Both the position numbers and the translations under genes were made by a program. Below, one piece after another: positions 47,985 through 60,990 of a stretch of DNA of 64,000 nt; positions within the stretch are counted from its first letter, which is position 1, and every line of letters begins with the position of its first letter. Origin of the DNA: Neocallimastix lanati (nom. inval.) (Eukaryota; Neocallimastigomycota; Neocallimastigomycetes; Neocallimastigales; Neocallimastigaceae); contig JACVTC010000051.1 of assembly GCA_016946835.1 (NCBI GenBank), positions 830,001 to 894,000 of the forward strand, read 5' to 3'. The notes under the pieces are model-generated. The model was not told the origin of the DNA. It was given only the letters and a program-made list of their open reading frames with translations, and searched no databases.

Positions 47985-48207
47985 AAAAAATACATACTTA
48001 ACATACATAATAATCATAATAATAATAACATTTAAATAAATATAAATGATATATATATATATAATAATTATTATTAATTATTATTATATTATCAATAAAT
48101 TTTTTTTTTCCTTCATATGTCTCATAAAAAATATAAAATATAATAAATAAAATATATATAAATAAATAAATAAATAAATATAGCAATAATATAATATGAA
48201 ATTTTAT

Positions 48208-48241
<34 letters not shown>

Positions 48242-48406
48242 CCATTCATTTTATTATATAAAAAAATACTGAAGATAAATTAATTTCTTTCTCTCTCTCT
48301 TTTTTTTTTTTTTTATTTTTTTTATTTTTTTTTTATAATTATTTAGTCAAATATAAGTCAAATATAAATATATAAATATATATTTACACATGTTTTATCT
48401 TTATTT

Positions 48407-48448
<42 letters not shown>

Positions 48449-48484
48449 TTTTATTTTTATTTTTTTATTTTATTTTTTATTTTG

Positions 48485-48527
<43 letters not shown>

Positions 48528-48620
48528 TTTATTTTATTTTGTTTAGATAATTTTATTATTATCATTATTATCATTATTATTGTTATTATTTTGTTTTGTT
48601 TTGTATTTGCTATTAAATAA

Positions 48621-48653
<33 letters not shown>

Positions 48654-48853
48654 TTTCTTTTATTTATAAGGCAACACTATTTGATATTAATTTTGATTTG
48701 ATTTAATTATTTTATTATTTGATATTTTTATGATTAATTTAGCATAAAAATTTCCATATTTTCATGAATATAAAATCTAATTGTTATGAATAAATTAATT
48801 TATTCTTATAATGAATGATATTTGTCTTTATTTTAATTAATAATATTTTTCAC
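47985..48853. other. Convergent intergenic spacer, T-rich
   Basis: It separates the 3' ends of the INTS3-like gene (plus) and UMP1 (minus). It has T runs at 48215-48238, 48300-48330, 48410-48440 and 48486-48525, and holds no gene. Confidence 0.6.
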
Positions 48854-48993
48854 TCATTTGAAAATTGGAATATTATCTATATTATTAAAATTAATAAATA
48901 ATAATAATAATAATACATATATTATGGAATTAATAATTTTTACTTATTTTAATTATCATATTAATTTTTATTTTTTATTTTTATTTTATTTTT

Positions 48994-49042
<49 letters not shown>

Positions 49043-50137
49043 TATATATATATAATAAAAAAAAATTACCAGTTCCAAGGAAGTCTTCAAAGGCAAGGGA
49101 ATTGTCAACACCATTTAAGATATCTAAACCAACATTGTTACATTCTGGATGAAGATGATGTGGAGCATGGTTAAGCTAAGAAATGTATATATGTATATGT
49201 ACATAGATATATTATAATAACAATTTTAATAAAAAAAATTTTCTTTACATAATTGGGTTTTTGTTTTATATATTTCTTTAAAAATTGTTATTATTGATTA
49301 TTAATTATTACTTGTGAAACAATAGCTTTTTCCATTTGTAAACGAATTGGAACGTGCATACCATAAGTATTACGTAACATAGTCATATGAAGTTTGTTTT
49401 GAGTTTCATCCCACTAAAAAAAAAAAATAAAAAAAAAAAAAAATAAAAAAAAAAAAATAAAAAATTCAATATAATTATAATTATTAAAAATAATAATAAT
49501 AATAATAATAATATATATATATATTATTAAGAAAAGTTAATATTTTAATATATATATACTGTAATTGTTATTACTATAATAATAAAAATTAAAATTTAAA
49601 TTTATTTTCAAATAAATTCTAATATCTAAATCTCAACATTATTAATTATATTTAGATAAATTCATTTTATCACTTGTATCAAAATTTAGAGTTGAATAGA
49701 TCAAAATAATATTTAAATTTATCTAAAAGGTTGAATGATCAAATTAATATTGATTATTTACATGTTCCAATCTTGTTTGAAGTGGATGAGCTGGTAAAAC
49801 TTCATCAACTATTCTTCTTGGACCATATCTAAAAGTATCATGAACACCATATTCACTATTTAAAGTGTCAGTAACTGATTTGGTAACAGTTTTTTCATTA
49901 GCTTTTGGAACAATTCTATATGAATCCTATTAATGTATTATACATATAATAATATTATATTATTTTAAAATAATATATCACAAATTAACGGTTTTATAAA
50001 TTTTTTAAATTTTAATAATAAATTTTTGTTTTATTTAATTTTATAATACATTTAAAATTTCCATATTTATTATTTAAATATTTAAATAATTATTGAAATA
50101 TAATTATATTAATATAAACATATTATATGGTTACCAT
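48854..50137 (-). CDS. UMP1: Proteasome maturation factor UMP1/POMP, five exons
   Basis: Chaperone that guides 20S proteasome half-mer assembly and is then the first substrate degraded. Minus-strand exons, 5' to 3': 50135-50137, 49762-49926, 49312-49413, 49070-49175, 48854-48876; 132 residues (POMP 141, yeast Ump1 148). Family marks: YGVHDTFRYG, LPAHPLQTRLE, then LRNTYGMHVPIRLQMEKAIV (the core UMP1 motif), and NNVGLDILNGVDNSLAFEDF near the end. The three middle exons are secure. The first exon would hold only the ATG, directly followed by a GTAACC donor; phase zero fits. The last exon (a D completed across the junction, then NIPIFK and stop) is the best phase-compatible acceptor; reading on past 49070 instead would run into an AT/poly(A) stretch. 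Confidence 0.85.
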
Positions 50138-50301
50138 TTTATATTTCTTAATATATTTGAATAAAATTAAAATTGATTTCTTTTAATATTTATTACTGAT
50201 ATAAAAATAATTACGACAATAGTTTTTTAAAATTGTTGATAATTATTGTTATTATTCGAAAAGGTTCAATTTTATAAAGAGATAAATAATATATATGAAA
50301 T

Positions 50302-50360
<59 letters not shown>

Positions 50361-51522
50361 AGTATATTTAACAATACAAAAAAAGTAATGAAAATATATA
50401 TATATATAAATTAACATATTAATTTATGAAAAATATAAATATTATTGAATATAAATTTTTATAATCATAATTGTAATTATTGTAAAAATTTATACTAAAT
50501 TACTATTTTATCTTTTAAAATTTATATTAAATAAAAGTATTTCACTAAAAATTAAAATTTCAACTGATTGATTATACCTTTTTACAATATTATTAAAAAA
50601 AATTTAATAAATAATTTAAGAAAAAAAAAATAAAAAAAAAAAAAAAAAGAATGATTTTTATTAATTTTAAAATAATATAAATTTTAAATTAATTAAAATT
50701 TAAATATTTAATTAATAACAATATTCATAAATATATATAAAATATTTATGTATTTTTATTTATTAATTTTTCTTATATAAAATATTTAATAATAATAATT
50801 ATTAAAAGGTTAAATTTATTAGGATCGTGCATTTCGCAATGTGGCTTATAATACTTTAGATATAAAGCCATATATTTTTAAGATATATATATTTTAAGAT
50901 ATATATTTTAAGATATATATATATATATTCTATACAATCATAAATAATATATATAAAATAAAAATATATTTATTAAATATTATTAAATAACTATTTCAAA
51001 AGAAATAATAATATATTTTATTAAAAAAGAATTATAAAAAATTATTTTTACAATTGAATATTAATAAATTTTATATATAAAAAAAAGAGTATTTATTTAT
51101 TATTTATTTAATTAATTATTTAATTATTTATTTAATTATTAAAAAACAAGCCACATACGAAAATCATCATATTTCGAAATGCACTATAGAGAAACGCACT
51201 AGATTCTTAAGTAGTTTTATTTAAAATATTTTTATATATATACTTTATTGTTTTATAAACTTAACTTATAAATATAATTATTATAATATAGTTAAATAAT
51301 TTATAGTTGTTAACAATAAAGATGATGTAATAACAAAAATAAAAATATAAATAATTAAAATAAATAGTTTAGATATATATTTTTACATTATATTATCATT
51401 TAATTTTGCACTTCTTCGAAATAACTATAATTTTAAGATGTGATAATAAATAGTAATTATATATATATATAAAATATATATAAATATTAATTTTATTTAA
51501 AAAAAAATTGTCTATACAAATT

Positions 51523-51553
<31 letters not shown>

Positions 51554-51769
51554 GTTCAAATGAATTTTTTGTTAGTGTTCATATGACCAATACCAACACA
51601 TATAAGTAATATTGTTTGATTTTTTGAATCTGATTTGATTTTATATATTATACTGAAGAATATAAGAATATCTCTTATAAATTATATACTATTAATATAT
51701 AAATATATTTATATAAATTTATATAGAATTCAATTATATTTGAATATTATTAATATCATATATAATAAT
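50138..51769. other. AT-rich spacer with a possible inverted-repeat remnant
   Basis: No gene. A 58-A run lies at about 50300-50357. GTGCATTTCG...AATGTGGCTT at 50827-50848 recurs inverted at 51148-51184 (AAGCCACATACG...CGAAATGCAC) with an extra 17 bases between the two words. This may be a small decayed inverted-repeat element of about 360 bp. Confidence 0.4.
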
Positions 51770-52068
51770 ATATATAATATAAAATACATATGTTTTTAGC
51801 ATTTATATAATTAAGAAATAATCCAATTTCTGTTTATAAATATTTTAAAGTTTGTTTTCCTAAATCTTCTGGATATTCATAGTTAAAAAATAGATGATTT
51901 TTAGGTTTTACCTATTTTCACTTGGAACTTGCTTTTCAAAACTACATTCAGTAGTGGATTCAGCAACAAGATTTAAACCATAATCAGATGAACTATTTAT
52001 TATTTAATAAGAAGAATAATGACAAAATAAAATACAATAAAAAAATGGAAATAGAATAAAATATTATA

Positions 52069-52285
52069 ATAATATTAATAATTTAAATATAATTATTTTT
52101 AATAATAATTATATTAATAATTTAAATATAATTATTTTTAATAATAATTATATTAATAATTTAAATATAATTATTTTTAATAATAATTATATTAATAATT
52201 TAAATATAATTATTTTTAATAATAATTATATTAATAATTAAATATAATTATTTTTAATAATAATTATATTAATAAGTAATTATAA
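52069..52285. repeat. 39-bp tandem repeat, about 5.5 copies
   Basis: The unit ATTTAAATATAATTATTTTT then AATAATAATTATATTAATA repeats with a 39-base period and few changes. It lies in the RCL1 pseudogene intron, outside the Mutator element. Confidence 0.9.
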
Positions 52286-52489
52286 TTATATTTATATTTC
52301 ATTTTAATATACAAACATATTAATAGAAAATTTATAAATATAAAATATATATGTATACATATTTATTACTAATGCTTGAATGTGGTTCATTTCGCCAATT
52401 TTTATAATACAAAATTTCAATACGCCATTTATTTTTAATGGCTTGTAAAATTTTTTGTTAACGCCATAAAAAATTTTAATACAATTATA

Positions 52490-54690
52490 TGTAAAAAAAA
52501 TAAATGTATAAATAAATAAACAAATAAATAAATAAATAAAGAATGTAATAAGTATATAAAATAAAATAAAATAAATAGAATATGAATATAAAGTACAGAT
52601 TGAATAAAATAAAATAAAATAAAATAAAATAAAATAAAATAAAATAAAATAAAATAAAATAAAATAAAATAAAATAAAATAAATATTGAATGTAATAATA
52701 TAAAAGTACAAGTATATAAAATAAAATAAAATAAATAAATAAAGAATGCAATAATATAAGTATAAGTATACAAAATAAAATAAAATAAATAAATAAAGAA
52801 TGCAATAATATAAGTACAAGTATACAAAATAAAATAAAATAAAATAAAATAAAACAAATAGTAGAATATGAATATAAAGTACAGATTGAATAAAATAAAA
52901 TGAAATAAAACAAATAGTAGAATATGAATATAAAGTACAGATTGAATAAAATAAAATGAAATAAAACAAATAGTAGAATATGAATATAAAGTACAGATTG
53001 AATAAAATAAAATGAAATAAAACAAATAGTAGAATATGAATATAAAGTACAGATTGAATAAAATAAAATGAAATAAAACAAATAGTAGAATATGAATATA
53101 AAGTACAGATTGAATAAAATAAAATAAAATAAAATAAAATAAAATAAAATAAAATAAAATAAAATAAATATCTAATATTATTTTTTATTAAAAAATATTA
53201 CAGATCGATCATTGTTTTAGAAATGAAAATTTTTTACATTTTATTGTATTCAATTGATGATGTAATTTAATATATAAAACAATATTACTGTTAATAATTT
53301 CACTAAATATAAATGATTTTTTTGCTTTCTAACATATATAATTAAATAAAACATTTTATTTTTAAAAATAAATTATCTTTAATAATCTTCAATAAAAATA
53401 ATAATAAATATTTATTTTATTTTATTTTATATACTTGTACTTTTATATTATTACATTCAATATTTATTTTATTTTATTTTATTTTATATACTTGTACTTT
53501 TATATTATTACATTCAATATTTATTTTATTTTATTTTATTTTATATACTTGTACTTTTATATTATTACATTCAATATTTATTTTATTTTATTTTATTTTA
53601 TTTTATTCAATCTGTACTTTATATTTATATTTCTACTATTTATTTTATTTTATTTTATTTTATTTTATTTTATTTTATTTTATTTTATTTTATTTTATTT
53701 TATTTTATTTTATTTTATTTTATTTTATTTTATTTTATTTTATTTTATTTTATTTTATTTTATTTTATTTTATTTTATTTTATTTTATTTTATTTTATTT
53801 TATTTTATTTTATTTTATTTTATTTTATTTTATTTTATTTTATTTTATTTTATTTTATTTTATTTTATTTTGTATACTTGTACTTATATTATTGCATTCT
53901 TTATTTATTTATTTTTTTTTTATTTTATTTTATTTTATTTTATTTTATTTTATTTTATTTTATTCAATCTGTACTTTCTTATTTAATATTCTACTTTTTA
54001 TTTTATTTTATTTTATTTATTTTATTTTATTTTATTTTATTTTATTTTATTTTATTTTATTTTATTTTATTCAATCTGTACTTTCTTATTTAATATTCTA
54101 CTTTTTATTTTATTTTATTTTATTTATTTTATTTTATTTTATTTTATTTTATTTTATTTTATTTTATTTTATTTTATTTTATTTTATTTTATTTTATTTT
54201 ATTTTATTTTATTTTATTTTATTTTATTTTATTTTATTTTATTTTATTTTATTTTATTTTATTTTATTTTATTTTATTTTATTTTATTTTATTTTATTTT
54301 ATTTTATTTTATTTTATTTTGTATACTTGTACTTATATTATTGCATTCTTTATTTATTTATTTTTTTTTTATTTTATTTTATTTTATTTTATTTTATTTT
54401 ATTTTATTTTATTCAATCTGTACTTTCTTATTTAATATTCTACTTTTTATTTTATTTTATTTTATTTATTTTATTTTATTTTATTTTATTTTATTTTATT
54501 TTATTTTATTTTATTTTATTTTATTTTATTTTATTTTATTTTATTTTATTTTATTTTATTTTATTTTATTTTATTTTATTTTATTTTATTTTATTTTATT
54601 TTATTTTATTTTATTTTATTTTATTTATTTATTTTATTTTATTTTGTATACTTGTACTTATATTATTGCATTCTTTATTTATTTATTTTT
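52490..54690. repeat. Opposed TTTTA satellite arrays inside the Mutator element
   Basis: The left arm (52490-53166) is (TAAAA)n with spacers such as AAAGTACAGATTGAATAAAA. The right arm (53405-54690) is (TTTTA)n with the same spacers inverted (TTCAATCTGTACTT, TATACTTGTACTTATATTAT). A 56-bp higher-order unit repeats five times at about 52843-53115. The arms are separated by about 240 bp of unique AT-rich sequence. Phe/Ile/Leu/Tyr-only frames on both strands are repeat artefacts. Confidence 0.85.
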
Positions 54691-54802
54691 TTTTTTTTTT
54701 TTTACAAATAATTGAAAAACTAATTTTTCAAAATTAGTATTAAGAATAATATTGGATAATTAGTATAAAAATTTTAATTATAATATTTATAAAAATATAA
54801 AA

Positions 54803-55620
54803 ATGGAAGAAAATCTAATTATTAATGTGAGTATAACAAAGGAAAAAAATAAATTATTATTAATAAAAAATATAAATTTAATTTTTCGTATATAAGAAAA
54901 GATAATTCCAAAGTTTATGTACAGAAATAAATGTAAATCTTTTATTATTTTAAATAATAAGAAAAAAATCTTAAAATATGATAGTTCACATAATCATCCT
55001 AAAAAAGAATACGATGTATCTCTATCTATAATGAAACATAAAATTAAAAATGGAATTGAAAAAAGTTCAATTCCTTTTGGTATAAAAATAAAACCCCTAT
55101 ATAATAAAATTTCTAAAGAAATGAGATTTATATGTCCAGAATATAATTCAATTAAATCCCAAATATCAAGAAATTTAAATAAAAAACTACCATCCAATTT
55201 GACAACATTTACTGAAATTTCTAATAAATCTAAATATTATAAAACAAAGCGAGGTGAAAATTTTATTATATTCAAAAAATACTAATTTAATAATTTTTCG
55301 ATCCTTTTTTCAAGTAAAATTATTTAGAATATAATGATGATATATTTGTTGATGGTACATTTTTTATTGCCCCTAAATTTAGTTATCAAATATTTATAAC
55401 AAGAACTTACGCTAAAGAATTAGATAGTTTTTACACTACTTCTTTTGCAATATTAAAAAAAATAAAGAACAAGAAACATATAAAATATTATTTAAAAAAT
55501 TAAAAAAAAAAAATGCTAATATGTGTAACAATAATATTATAATTGAAGAATCACTCAATAGTTATTTAAATAGTATATTTCCAACAAAACCATCTTATTA
55601 TGAATTAAATATTTTTAATA
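54803..55620 (+). pseudogene. Decayed Mutator-like (MULE) transposase with FLYWCH-like start
   Basis: It begins at MEENLIINVSITKEKNKLL. An in-frame stop comes before the zinc-finger-like piece NKCKSFIILNNKKKI...SHNHP. After a stop and frameshift near 55285 it continues with DDIFVDGTFFIAPKFSYQIF and ITRTYAKELDSFYTTSFAIL, the start of the MULE catalytic core (VDGTF carries the first catalytic Asp), and ends near 55620 without the rest of the core. It lies within the TIR-bounded element and must be its former transposase. Confidence 0.75.
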
Positions 55621-57425
55621 ACATTTATATTTTTATATAAATCATAAAATCTAACCATTATATGATTTATTTAATTATTCACTTAATAATTAAAATAAAA
55701 ATTGAAATAACAAATTAATACAATAAAATAATATTATGTAGCATAATATAGCTATAGCCACATATTAATATACATCACGTGAAAAAAATTGGCGTAATGC
55801 AACCTCCCCCTAATGCTTACTTTCCTCTTTCAGCACTTTTACATACATCAGTATATATATAAACATCTGGAATATTATGGGTAATTGAGAACGAGCTACG
55901 TCTGTTTCCCTATTTGTCATTTGGGGTGAAACTCCAATTGCTTATACAATACCACGAATACGTTTTATTCAACTTTCATTATTATATTGTACTGGTTTTA
56001 ATTATTTAACTATTGGACAACTGAATTTAACTTCACCACCCCCGTTTGGTGGGTTACCACGTTTTTCAATTTCTAGTTCTATACTTCTTTCTATTCCAAA
56101 AGCATTTTCATTTTGACAGGAGTACAGTTCTTATTAAATCAATCTTTTTAATATTTTATAATAATAATAAAGTATGATTATATTAGTAACAAATAATAAT
56201 AAGATAACTTATTATTTTTATAATTAATAATCATTAATTTTAATATATATATTTAATTTAAATAACATAAAACTTAAAATTTTATTTTATCCATATTATC
56301 ATTTGTAATAATACTATGTAAAGTTAATGTTTAATGGTTTTTTAACAAATGGGGCTAATACAATTATGGGTTCTTGAAAGTAATCTATAGCTCTTGAATT
56401 TCCACATTCAAAATCTATTCTTCCTTCACTAATAATACCAGGTTTATAAATTAAACTAGTACCAAAATGAACTGTCATTGGTTATTTGTTTTAATAAATG
56501 AAGTAAAACAGTCTCATATTCTGAATAGATTTTAAAATTTAATAAAAAAATTAAAAAATTAATTAAATATTAGAAAATTATATAATAAATATAAATAATT
56601 AATTTTTGATATATAAATTTTAGTTTAAAATTTATATTTGTATTAATTTTATTGTTAATATATATATCCTAATATTTAATTATATTACATTTCATTTTTC
56701 ATCTAATACAAAATTTTTAAAATTCTTTATTCGAAATTTCCTTTTTTATTTTCTGAAAAATTTAAAACTATATTGTTAATTATGAATTTAAGAATTTCAT
56801 TTCATTTAAAATTTGTATTTAATATATATATACGAAACCCTAGTTTATCCATCAATAAGCTATACTTTATTAACAATTATAACTTCTTAAATACTTTGCA
56901 ATCAATAAATTTTTATCATTAATATTTTAATGATAAGAAAATTCAAATATATAAAATCATTTTAGAAATTTGGAATTTAGGGGGGAATAGGCAATATAAA
57001 ATAAAGAACTCAAAATATTAAAGGAAAGTTACTTAAAACTGATCCTTTGTGCCGATTATTTCAAAATCATATTTATTTTGGAAATGAATAAAAGTAGCCT
57101 AAATAGTGAAAATTAGCAAAAAATTAACCTCTAAGAAGAAATTAACTAAAATATTAAATCTTAATAAATTATGAAACAATTTACATTATTTACTAATACG
57201 TTTAAATGACTAGAAGAGTATAATTAATTGTAAATATAATCAATTTTAATACCCAAAAAATTATGATTTACCAAGTATAATAAAATATTATTAACAGTTT
57301 ATTTTAAGAGTAACGGCTAAAACTACAAAGCGAGAATTCATAAAAGTTAACACTAATCTTCATAGCTGATTATAATTGAAAGTGATGTAAATCCCAATGC
57401 ATAAGAGCTCTTTACATATAATATA

Positions 57426-57456
57426 TGACAGAAACCTTCAAGAAAGGTTTCTGTTA
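57426..57456. other. Hairpin, 11-bp perfect stem, 5-nt loop
   Basis: ACAGAAACCTT (57428-57438) and AAGGTTTCTGT (57444-57454) surround CAAGA. The stem extends outward by a G-T and two A-T pairs. It lies in the 350-bp segment present in only one copy of the duplication. Confidence 0.6.
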
Positions 57457-57883
57457 TATAAATAGTTTCCATCATATACTTAGTTTTAGAGTGAAACTAT
57501 TAAATTACAAATGTATTTAAGAAATTATTTTAATAATATTTAAATCAAATTTAAAGAATTGATATAAAATAAAAATTTTTTATTCATGTAAAATTAAAAT
57601 TAATTTATAATAGAAATAACTAATAGTTTAATAATATCAAGTTAATATTATAAAATAGGATAATTTTATACACATATAAACTAATTTATTCATTATAGAA
57701 TAACTAGGTTTAAAAAATGTAAAATATATGAAAAATAAATTTCAAATGTATTGAAACATATTGTAATTAGTTAATTAGTGTATAAGCCACAATATATTAA
57801 CATAAAAGCATTGAATTTATAATAATTAGGTGCTGGTTAATTCTATATCATAAAATATATTATAAAGGTGATATAACAATTAC

Positions 57884-58222
<339 letters not shown>

Positions 58223-59043
58223 CAAAATTAACTGAAATATTGAATCTTAATCAATTATGAAATAATTATTTATATTATTTACTAATAAGTTTAAATGACT
58301 AGAATAATATTCTTAATTATAAATACAATCAATTTTAATACCCTAATATTATTATTTATCAAGTACACCGATATATAATTAACAATTTATTTTAATAGTT
58401 ATCGCTAAAACTACAAAGCGAAAATATAGAATAACTAGGTTTAAGAGGAATATGCTAATTATATGAGAAGCTACAAATGTATTGAAAGGTATTGTAATAT
58501 AAATTATGCATAAGCCACAATACATTAATATAAAAGCATTTTATTTTGAATAATTAAGTGCTAGTAACTCTTTTCCATAAAATATATTAATAAAATTGAC
58601 ATAATTGTAAACCATAAATTCTTGACTCTTAGCAATTATTATATTCAAATATTTTTTAATTAATATATTTTTAAAAAATATATAAAAATGTAAAATAAAA
58701 TGAAAATTTAAACATGATTGGATTAAAATAAATTTATTATAAACTTATTGGGTTATATTTTGTATTTATAAATTGTATTTGTATTATTAATTACTTAAAT
58801 AAATATTAAATTAATAAATAAATTTATATTATAAAATAAGTGATTAAATAAATAATATTTAAAATTAATAGTGCTAATTATTATATATTATAAAATATAA
58901 TATATTTTTTTAGGTAATACAAAAAAAAAAAAAAAAAAAATAATTCTTTTTTTTTTTTTTTCTTCACAAAAAAATATTTTAAATAATAAATAATTATATT
59001 ATATTTATATAATAATTTTTAAAATAATTTAAAATTATTAAAA

Positions 59044-60365
59044 ATGGCCCCATCTTTCTTAACTCAAAGTTACTCTGAAAGAGCTAAAGTTAACAACAAT
59101 GCTTGTGCTAAAAAATTATTAGAATTAATGGATAAGAAGAAGACTAACTTATCTGTTGCTATTGATATTACCAAGAAGGCTGATATTATCCGTATTGCTG
59201 ATATTCTTGGTCCTTCTATTTGCGTTTTAAAAGTAAAATTAAATGATTTATTATAGTGCTAAAGCAATTAATATTATTTATTATCATTTAATTAATACTA
59301 TTAAAAATATAATAAATTCGAAATTTTAATGAACTTTATTTTAACAATTAATATTATAATAATTATTATACATTTATTATATTTTATAATATATTAATAT
59401 ATTATTTTATGAAAGACTCACATTGATATTGTTGAAGATTTTGACATGGAACTTGTCGAAAGTCTTAAAAAATTAGCTGAAAAACATGAATTTTTAATTT
59501 TTGAAGACAGAAAATTCGCTGATATTGGTAATTATATCTATGCTTAATTTTGTTTTGTTTTATTTTATTTAATTTTATTCTATTTTATTTTATTTTATGA
59601 AATAAAATCATAAATGAAATCTTTAATTTTTAACAAAAAAAAAAAAAAAGATTTCATTAATGATTTTATTAAATTTAAATTTTGAAATTTCTTTGTTATA
59701 AATGTTATAAATAAAAGCTAACTAAAAATTGTAATTACTAACAATAAAATTATTCTTTATTATTTAATTTTTAAATATTAAAATTATATTCATTATTCAT
59801 ATTTTAATTATAATAATAATAAAAAAAAAAAAAAAAATAACGAAAATTAGGTAATACTGTTAAACATCAATATGAAGGAGGCGTTTACAAGATTGCTTCA
59901 TGGTCTGATATTACTAATGCTCACCCAATCCCAGGTGAAGGTATTATTAAGGGTTTAAAAGAAGTTGGTCTTCCATTAAACCGTGCTTTATTACTTCTTG
60001 CTGAAATGTCTTCTAAAGGTACCTTAGCAAAGGGTCAATACACTTTAGATACTATTGAAATGGCTAAGAGAAATACTGACTTTGTTATTGGTTTCATTGG
60101 TCAAAATCGTATTTTAGATAATGGTGATGACTCCCAAGATTTCCTTTATCTTACTCCAGGTGTTGGTTTAGAAACTAAGGGTGATTCACTTGGTCAACAA
60201 TACAGAACTCCACATCAAGTTATTGTTGATAGTGGTTGTGATATTATCATTGTAGGTCGTGGTGTCTATGGTGCTAAGGATGATGCTGAAATTAAAGAAA
60301 GAGCTGAAAAGTATAGAAAGGCTGGATGGGATGCTTACTTAGAAAGAATTGGTCAAAGTCAATAA
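59044..60365 (+). CDS. URA3: Orotidine-5'-phosphate decarboxylase, three exons
   Basis: Last step of UMP synthesis: decarboxylation of OMP to UMP in the cytosol. Exons: 59044-59232, 59416-59527, 59851-60365; 271 residues, the usual length for fungal single-domain enzymes. The active site is complete: Lys at the exon 1/2 border (VLK-THIDI), [12 protein letters not shown] with the Asp-x-Lys-x-x-Asp catalytic set (about 94, 96, 99), the [14 protein letters not shown] loop, and the phosphate-binding end [10 protein letters not shown]. The start [15 protein letters not shown] is typical of fungal URA3. Reading past the first donor gives a stop soon after (59256), which confirms the intron. The frame is intact and codons are GC-richer than the surroundings, so it is likely well expressed. 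Confidence 0.96.
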
Positions 60366-60976
60366 ATTATTAAATAAAAATACAGGATAAATAATATCAA
60401 TAATATACATATTTATATAATTTTAAATTTCAAAAAAAAAAAAAAAAAAAAAAAGGAAATGATTGCTCAATTCCTGTTAACAATAGTATCAATTCATAAA
60501 TATAATATAATTATCTATTTGTTAAATTAAAAAATTATTTACAATAATAATAATAATAATAATAATAATTCATAAATCAAGCAATACCATTAAAATAAAT
60601 AATGGTGATATAATATAAAATATTAAAATATTTAATATAAATTATGAATCTTTAAATATTTCATGTTGAATATTAAAACTATTTATTCCGTTAAAAAAAA
60701 AATAATAATTGCTAAAAAAAAAAAAATAAAAATTTACTAAATAAAAAAATATATATTATATATTTGTATATAAATCTAATTAAGTATAAAAAATTTTTTT
60801 ATTTTAAATTATATTAAAATTATTAAACTTTTTATATTATATAATATAATACAATATTATTTATTTATTTATTTTTAAATAATTGTTTTTATTTAAATAG
60901 TTACTTATTTTATTGTTCATAGTAGCTCGTTCTTTGTTCAGGTTTTCTTCTTGTTTGTTATGTTCTTTACAACTTT
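60366..60976. other. AT-rich spacer downstream of URA3
   Basis: Includes an A run (60430-60453) and an (ATA)n tract near 60543-60570. No gene. Confidence 0.6.
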
Positions 60977-60990
60977 TTATTTATATTTAT

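Larger units (their letters stand above)
52378..55809 (+). mobile_element. 3.4-kb Mutator-like element with TIRs and 9-bp target duplication
   Basis: The left end (52378-52403) reads GAATGTGGTTCATTTCGCC then AATTTTT. The right end, reverse complemented (55809-55784), reads GGGGAGGTTGCATTACGCC then AATTTTT; from GGTT on, 19 of 20 positions match with one gap. CTAATGCTT flanks both sides (52369-52377 and 55810-55818), a 9-bp duplication as usual for Mutator-like transposons. Inside are inverted arms of TTTTA satellite and a decayed transposase on the plus strand. The TIRs differ more than the duplication, so the insertion is not very old but the element family is diverged. Confidence 0.75.
51770..56535 (-). 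pseudogene. RCL1: Decayed RCL1 (RNA 3'-phosphate-cyclase-like rRNA processing factor), intron hit by a transposon
   Basis: Minus-strand blocks in order: 56530-56330 (YETVLLHLLKQITNDSS, frameshift, TSLIYKPGIISEGRIDFECG, IVLAPFVKKPLNI); 56110-55820 (RSIELEIEKRGNPPNGGGEV, FSCPIVK, RIRGIV, VSPQMTNRETDVARSQLP); and 52005-51800 (SSDYGLNLVAESTTECSFEK, EYPEDLGKQTLKYL). These follow the cyclase-family order (YKPGII...GGGEV...GYGLSLVAE...PEDLG). Rcl1 works with Bms1 in 18S rRNA processing in the nucleolus. In-frame stops follow CPIVK and GIV, and a frameshift lies near 56468, so the copy is dead. A GTAAGC donor at about 55822 and an acceptor before 52003 mark an intron that contains the Mutator element. 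Confidence 0.72.

Noticed and set aside
52304-54737. Long open frames made of Phe, Ile, Leu and Tyr
   Set aside because: Products of the TTTTA pentamer, which has no stop in several frames; they sit inside a transposon and occur on both strands.
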